Below are positions 58,268 to 64,000 of a stretch of 64,000 bases of DNA, in pieces; position 1 is the first letter of the stretch; each line of letters starts with the position of its first letter. Below the pieces are notes generated by a model that saw only the letters and a program-made list of their open reading frames with translations, did no database searches and was not told the origin of the DNA. Position numbers and translations under genes: made by a program. The DNA is from Cryptomeria japonica (Eukaryota > Streptophyta > Pinopsida > Cupressales > Cupressaceae): positions 338,238,802-338,302,801 of the forward strand of contig NC_081413.1 in NCBI RefSeq assembly GCF_030272615.1, written 5' to 3'.

Positions 58268-59080
58268 CATAAGAGACTTTGTCATGTAAACTTTGATTGC
58301 ATGGTAAAAATCAGTACTACTAAGGCAGTTAGAGATTTATCTAAAAATGTCAAACCTCACAATACAATATGTAAGGAATGTCAATTTGGAAAACAAGTTA
58401 GAGCTACTTTTAGAAGTATTCCAGAAAAATCAAATAATGCTCTTGACTTAATCCATACTGATTTATGTGGTCCAGCTAGAACTAAAAGTTTGCAAGGTGA
58501 TAGATACTTCATGCTAATCATTGATGACTACTCTAGAATGTGTTGGGTTACTTTTCTCAGAGAAAAATTAGAAGCACTTGGAAAGTTCAAATTGTTCAAA
58601 GAAATGGTAGAAAATGAAACCAGTAAGAAAATCAAATGTTTGATATCAAATCAAGGAGGATAATTTACATCTAAGGAATTTAATACATTTTGTGAAGTGA
58701 ATGGAATCAGAAGACAACTATCAGCACCCTGGACACCACAATAGAATGGAGTTGTTGAAAGGAAAAATAGAACTATCTTGGATGCAACAAGAAGTATGTT
58801 ATCAGAAACAAATCTACCACATGTGTATTGGAGAGAGGCAGTAAGTACAACGGTCTATACATTCAACAAAGTTCACATCAAAGGTGAAACTGGTAAGACC
58901 CCTCATGAACTATGGTTTGGTATTACTCCTACTTTTAAATATTTCAGAATATTTGGAAGTAAATACTATATTAGAAGAGATGAGTATATTGGGAAATTTG
59001 ATCCTAGAAGTGATGAAGGAATATTTCTTGGTTATTCATCTAAGAGTAAGGCATATAGATGCTTTAACAAAAGATTGTAG
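58268..59080 (+). pseudogene. Copia E: integrase (broken)
   Basis: Zinc region HKRLCHVNFD and CKECQFGK; core DLIHTDLCGP with the first Asp, then a segment equal to RSDQGGEF in B, here with Asn for the second catalytic Asp (ISNQGG) followed by TAA at 58,661, and GVVERKNR with the Glu. CAG to TAG at 58,742. C-terminal YFRIFGSKYYIRRDEYIGKF and DEGIFLGYSSKSKA. Ends at TAG 59,078, a Gln in B. Confidence 0.82.
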
Positions 59081-60926
59081 AAAATTGTTGATGGTACAAA
59101 TGTGAAGATTGATGAACAATTCAGAGGAACTTCAAGGTATATATATTTTGAACCGGCAACAAAAATTCTGAGAAAGGAACCTACATTGAACCCACCAGTA
59201 TAGAATGAAGATCCAGTTATACCGGTATCATCTAAAAATTCCACAGTAACTGAGGAACAACAACAAATGAAGACACCCCGGTATGTAAGACTGAATCTCT
59301 CTGAAGATCAGATAATTGGAAACAAGTATAAAGGAGTTATGACAAGAAGAAGATTGGCAAATGAAGAGGTATGTCTTATTTCTCAAATTGAACCATCATC
59401 AATTAATGAGGCATGTGAAGATAAACACTGGATTAAAGCTATGGAAGAAGAATTAGAGCAAATTGAGAAGAATAACACTTGGACATTAGTTCCCCGGCCT
59501 AAAGATAAAAATGTAATTGGAACTAAATGGGTATTCAGAAATAAACTTAATGAAGATGGTAAGGTTATTAGAAATAAATCAAGACTAGTGTGTAAGGGAT
59601 ATTCTCAGAAAGAGGGAATTGATTATAATGAGACCTTTGTACCGGTAGCTAGAATTGAGGTAGTCAGATTATTTTTGGCTTTTGCAGCACATAAGAATTA
59701 CAAAGTATATCAAATGGATATTAAATGTGCATTTCTAAATGGAGATCTTGAAGAAGAAGTTTACATTGAACAACCTGATGCATTTTCTTTCACAGATAAC
59801 AAAGATATGGTTTGTAGGTTAAGGAAAGCTTTGTATGGGTTAAAGCAAGCTCCAAGAGCCTAGTATGCAAGATTGGATAAGTATCTTTTGAAGATTGGTT
59901 TTTCTAAAGGTAATGTTGACAACATCTTATATTATAAAGTGACAAATGATGACATATTGGTTATAGAAGTTTTTGTTGATGATATAATCTTTGGAGGAGA
60001 AGATGGATTATGTAAAGAATTTTCTATTGAAATGCAGTAAGAATTTGAAATGTCTATGATTGGAGAAATAAAATTATTTTTAGGATTGCAGATTTCATAG
60101 ACTGATAAAGGTATATTCTTGAGTCAATCCAAGTACTTGAAGGAGTTATTAAAGAAATATGGGATGGAGAACTCTAAACCGGTAAGCACACCTATGACTA
60201 CAAATGAAAAATTATCACAAAGGGATGAATCTACACCTATTAATCCGACTAGATACAAATCTATGATAGGAGGTTTACTGTATTTGACACAAACAAGACC
60301 TGATATCATGAATGTAGTATGTATTGTTTCAAGATTTCAAAGTAATCCTAGAGAAAATCATGAATCAACAGTAAAAAGGATTTTCTGATACTTGCAAGGC
60401 ACAACAAATCTTGGATTATGGTATCCTAGAGATGAAAACTTTGAATTATGTGCATACACAAATGCAAATTGGGCAGGAGATGTGGATGATATAAAAAGCA
60501 CCACCGACAGAGCATTTTTTTCTTGGAAACAGACTAGTTTCTTGGTTGAGTAAGAAACAAAGTTGTACATCCTTATCAACAGCAGAATCAGAATATGTTG
60601 CAGCAACAACTAACTGTACATAGGTACTATGGCTTAAACAAATGTTGAAAGACATAAAGGTAAAATGCAAGGAACCTATAACTATCTATTGTGATAACAC
60701 TGCAACAATTGATATATCTAAGAATCCGGTACTACATTCTAAAACCAAACATGTTTCTATCAAACCGAATTTTCTAAGGGAGAATGTTGAAGCAAAAGAA
60801 ATAAAACTGGTTTATGTGAATACTAAAGAGCATATTGCAGATATTTTCACTAAACCTCTGCCTAAGGAGACTTTTGAATATCTTAGAGATCAGCTTGGGG
60901 TCATACCCCCACCGGTAGATACTTAG
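59081..60926 (+). pseudogene. Copia E: linker, reverse transcriptase and RNase H (broken)
   Basis: Linker with TAG 59,201, then [56 protein letters not shown] then TAG 59,861 for Trp, active-site FVDD intact (Asp codons 59,978-59,983). Stops TAA 60,038, TAG 60,098, TGA 60,386, TAG 60,621; an extra base near 60,520 shifts frame. RNase H: AYTNANWAGDVDD and ADIFTKPLPKETFEYLRDQL. End TAG 60,924-60,926. Apart from those breaks, this is the least diverged pol of its subfamily in the window. Confidence 0.85.
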
Positions 60927-61306
60927 GAAGTTGATGTTTGTCATCAACCAACAAAATTAATAGAGAAACCATTTTACTCCAGCTTTGATGAGGAAGCTAC
61001 TTCTCAGGGGGAGTAGCTGGTCTACTGAATTGGTTGGTATTTTGTATCTGAAAAATGTTTTTACTTTGGCAATTGATGTCAAAGGGGGAGAGATTTGTAT
61101 GGAAAAACACAAGGAAACACATGTCACTCTCAGGGGGAGAGATTGTTACTTTGGGAGGGATTATTTATATCTGAATTTTTTATTTTTGGTTATGATCTCT
61201 TTTACGAGATTGTTGGCTTTTGTTGGCTTTAGGTATTTGGCATTTCCGTTTTGGCACTTTGATGGTTTTTCCATCTTGTGTTTCCATCAATGCCAAAGGG
61301 GGAGAT
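60927..61306 (+). other. Copia E: 3' spacer with four polypurine tracts
   Basis: Purine tracts CTCAGGGGGAGTAG near 61,005, TCAAAGGGGGAGAG near 61,080, CTCAGGGGGAGAG near 61,130 and CCAAAGGGGGAGAT ending at 61,306. The last abuts the LTR and is the expected primer tract; the others are copies of it. Confidence 0.7.
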
Positions 61307-62370
61307 TGTTGGTATTTTGGTATGGTTTTTTTATTGATGTACACACCTACCAAACATTATCAACTCTGGCACTTTCGAGAATCAACAACATTCACCGACA
61401 AGCAAATGACTCATGCACAATCACTGATACCTGGTACACCGGTAGGATATAATGATCACTGGCACTTGGAATGGCATGGAAAACACTTGGTTATGTCGAA
61501 GACATCGTTTGGACACTTTGTCTTTAAGATTTGTTTATTGGCATATTTGTATTTGCATATTTGTTGTTATCGGCAAATAGGTCCAGGTTACACACCGGTA
61601 GGATTATCTTTTCCAGATTAGCATGGAATGCTATGAAGATGATTTATTATTGTTGTAAATGCATCAAGCCAACATGTTGTATCGGTTATTACATCGGATA
61701 TTATTTTAATTGTAAATTGATTTTATTTTAATATCCTTTAGAGCCAACCTACTAAAATTGGTCCTAGGTTATGATATAAATGTAAGATCTTATTTATAAG
61801 ATCGGATGTGAAATGTGAAGAAGAATTGTGTGAAGGTATATGCGAGAATAAGTAGAGCTATACACACAGAAATCATTAGAAGGTGAAGCAAGGTTTTTGT
61901 GAAAGCATATCAGAACTACACTGGTACTGAATCCAGCATATGAAGATACTATTTTGAGCAGTACATCCTTATTGGATTTAACCATCCAATTGTAGTCAGT
62001 GTGACTCCTATTTTGTGTTTGAGTAGTGAGTTCTAGGCACTTGGCCTTTTTTGCATGTGCAGACCCCATTTGTATACACTTACTATCTGTAGTAGTATCA
62101 ACTGATTGTGGGTAAGGTTTCCCACCATGGTTTTTCCCCTTATAGGGTTTCCATGTACAAATATTGGTGTTATGTGTTGTGGATGACTTTGTCTTTTTGT
62201 TTCATGCATTAATCTTTATGGGTATTACAATTAACTGATAAAACTGTCAACCGGTATAAAAGACTAGTTTACTGGTATTCAGCATTAAGTTAGTTAAGTT
62301 GTTTTTGGTTTGAATTTATTTGACAACTGATTCACCCCCCCTGCCTCTCAGTTGTCTCTAGAACCTAATA
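61307..62370 (+). repeat. Copia E 3' LTR, 1,064 bp
   Basis: Begins TGTTGGTATTTTGG and ends GAACCTAATA. TATA-like TATAAAT at 61,775-61,781; R/U5 block GTGGGTAAGGTTTCCCACC near 62,108-62,126; C-run 62,335-62,341. Followed by the GTCAT duplication and satellite. Confidence 0.9.
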
Positions 62371-63100
62371 GTCATATGGTGTCCTATGACCCCTTAGGAC
62401 ACACTATGACCCCTTAGGTGTTGTTAGGGGTCATATTGTGTCCTAACGGGTCATATGGTGTCCTACGATCCCTTAGGACACCATATGGTGTCATTAGGGG
62501 TTGTATGGTGTGCTAAGGGGTCATATTATGTCCTAAAGGTTCCTAGGACATCATCTAACCCCTTAGGACACCATATGACCCCTTAGGTATTGTTAGGGGT
62601 CATATGGTGTCTCCTGACACCATATGACCCCTAGGGACACCATATTATGTCGTTATGGGTCTTCTTGTGTTATAAGGGGTGATATGGTGTTATATGACCC
62701 CTTAGGACACCATAAGGTGTCGTAAGGGATCGTATGGTTTTATAAGGGGTCATATGGTGTCCTATGACCCCTTATAACACTATATGACCCCTTAGGTGTC
62801 ATCATGAGTCGTATTGTGTCCTAATTGGTCATATGATGTTCTTTGATCCCTTAAGACACCATATGACCCCTTGGGATAATATATGTTGTTATGGGTCGTA
62901 TGGTGTCCTAAGGGGTCATATGGTGTCCTATGACCCCTTAGGACACCATATGACCCTTTAGGATGCCACATTGTGTCATTAGGGGTTTTATGGTGTCATT
63001 TGGGGTCTTATTATGTCTTAAGGGGTCATATGGTGTTTTATGACCCCTTATGACACCATATGACCCCTTAGGACATGATATAACCCCTTAGGAGACCATA
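62371..63100. repeat. Self-complementary satellite, right block
   Basis: Same words and linkers as 51,101-55,684, resuming with the duplicated GTCAT. Includes the long-range marker CCTAAAGGTTCCTAGG at about 62,532. Ends GGAGACCATATATAC at about 63,100. Together the two blocks make about 5.3 kb. Confidence 0.9.
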
Positions 63101-64000
63101 TATACTAATTTTGAAATAAGGAGAGATATAAGGGTGAAGAGAGATGAAGAACTAAAGAGAAGGAAAAGAACTAAAGGATAAGAACACAAATAGAGATATA
63201 GATATTAAGGAGTATGAAGTGAGAGGGAGAAAAACTAAAGGAAAAGGATGGATAGAAAGAGGTAGACATATCTAGATATTGAAACGAAGAGAGGAAGATA
63301 GACATAAAAAATGAAGATAAAGGGAGAGGGAGGTGAATAGATATAGAGAAAGAGAGAGGTAAAGACAAACATAAATATATGAAGAGATGGAGAAAAATGG
63401 ATAGAGAGGGGTAAAGAGAGAGATAAAAAAAGGAAGAGATAGAGAGATATAAAGGAAGAGAAATATTGATAGATAGAGATATATAGATAGTGCAAGAGAG
63501 TGAGAAAAAGAGATAGAGATTATAGATAGGGATAGATGGAGAGGGAGAGATAAAAAGAGGAAGATATAGAGATATATAAAGGCACTATAGAGAAGGATGT
63601 GGGGAGAGAGAAAAAGATATATAAAGATGGAGTAAATAAAGAGATAAAAGTAGAGAAAGGGAAAGATACTTCAAGAGGGCGATAGAGGAAGAGACAAAGA
63701 AGTAGATTAATCATGTATAGAGGAATATATATAAAGATAGAGGAACATATAAAAAGAGAGATTGATAGGGAAAGAGATGGAGATGTGAAGATGGAGATAG
63801 AGATAGATACAGATAGAACGTGATAGAGAGAGTAAGACAAATGGAGGGAGAGATGGAGTGAATAAGTGAGATTTAGAGATAATGAGATATAAATATACAT
63901 GAAGATAGATCTATAAGGATATAGAGAGAGAGGGGGGACAAGATAGGGAGAGAAAGGAGGTGATAGAGACAAGTAATATATAAGTATAGGTAGGATAAGG
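63101..64000. repeat. GA-rich low-complexity tract
   Basis: Continuous purine-biased sequence (GAGAGATAGAGATAT, GGGAGAGGGAGG) up to the window end. It resembles the GA-rich tract at 50,744-51,100 on the other side of the satellite. Long open frames on the minus strand (for example 63,520-63,972) encode only Ser/Leu/Ile/Pro-rich low-complexity sequence. Confidence 0.8.

Larger units (their letters stand above)
55685..62370 (+). mobile_element. Copia element E, complete, inserted in the satellite with GTCAT duplication
   Basis: 5' LTR (1,061 bp), iMet primer site, gag, protease, integrase, RT, RNase H, purine-tract spacer, 3' LTR (1,064 bp): 6,686 bp in all. GTCAT at 55,680-55,684 is repeated at 62,371-62,375, and satellite sequence lies on both sides. 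The LTRs differ at roughly one base in ten over their first 360 bases by eye, mostly transitions, so the insertion is old. It is the full-length relative of B and C. Iterated GGGGGAG tracts suggest a Sirevirus-type copia. Confidence 0.93.

Noticed and set aside
63171-63972. Long minus-strand open frames as membrane proteins
   Set aside because: Ser/Leu/Ile/Pro-rich low complexity from the GA-rich tract; no conserved pattern.

Overview
The window looks like intergenic DNA from a large, repeat-rich plant nuclear genome. I favour a seed plant, possibly a conifer or other gymnosperm, because of the density of old, nested LTR retrotransposons with long (0.9-1.5 kb) LTRs and CHG/CpG-type decay; the species cannot be fixed from sequence alone. 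I see no intact host gene, tRNA or rRNA. Every protein-coding trace is a transposon gene or a broken remnant, apart from one unidentified ~1,200-codon wreck on the minus strand and one short PPR-like scrap.

Layout. 1-10,120: a concatemer of Ty1/copia elements sharing LTRs (tail of A - LTR - B - LTR - C - LTR). B and C carry the same gag/protease deletion. 10,121-11,941: AT-rich, unassigned. 11,942-18,940: a copia-type LTR, iMet primer site and leader run straight into a Ty3/gypsy body (D, plus strand). 18,941-23,160: non-coding sequence with stem-loop repeats, a CACCGATG-type word cluster, a ~75-88 bp satellite with two dyads per unit, a GATAG minisatellite and a perfect 21-bp-arm hairpin. 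23,161-28,247: two truncated copia elements end to end. 28,248-30,411: GGGATAA/TTATCC stem-loop region. 30,412-34,005 (minus): the unidentified broken ORF. 34,260-35,039 plus 42,061-42,480: one ~128-bp tandem array split by copia element F (35,040-42,060). 42,927-49,263 (minus): gypsy element H, same family as D. 49,264-51,100: AT-rich, then CT-rich, then GA-rich sequence. 51,101-55,684 plus 62,371-63,100: a satellite built from a ~19-bp word alternating with its own reverse complement, split by complete copia element E (55,685-62,370), which has a GTCAT target-site duplication. 63,111-64,000: GA-rich low complexity.

How it fits together. The copia elements share iMet primer sites, several GGGGGAG purine tracts between pol and the 3' LTR (Sirevirus-like), a common R/U5 block and a C-run near the LTR 3' end. 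The two gypsy elements share an unusual order, protease - extra RNase H - RT - degenerate native RNase H - integrase, and both have Lys where the integrase catalytic Glu should be. Candidate stem-loop tandem units lie downstream of each gypsy pol. All elements are disabled by stops, many of them CAG to TAG, and by frameshifts.
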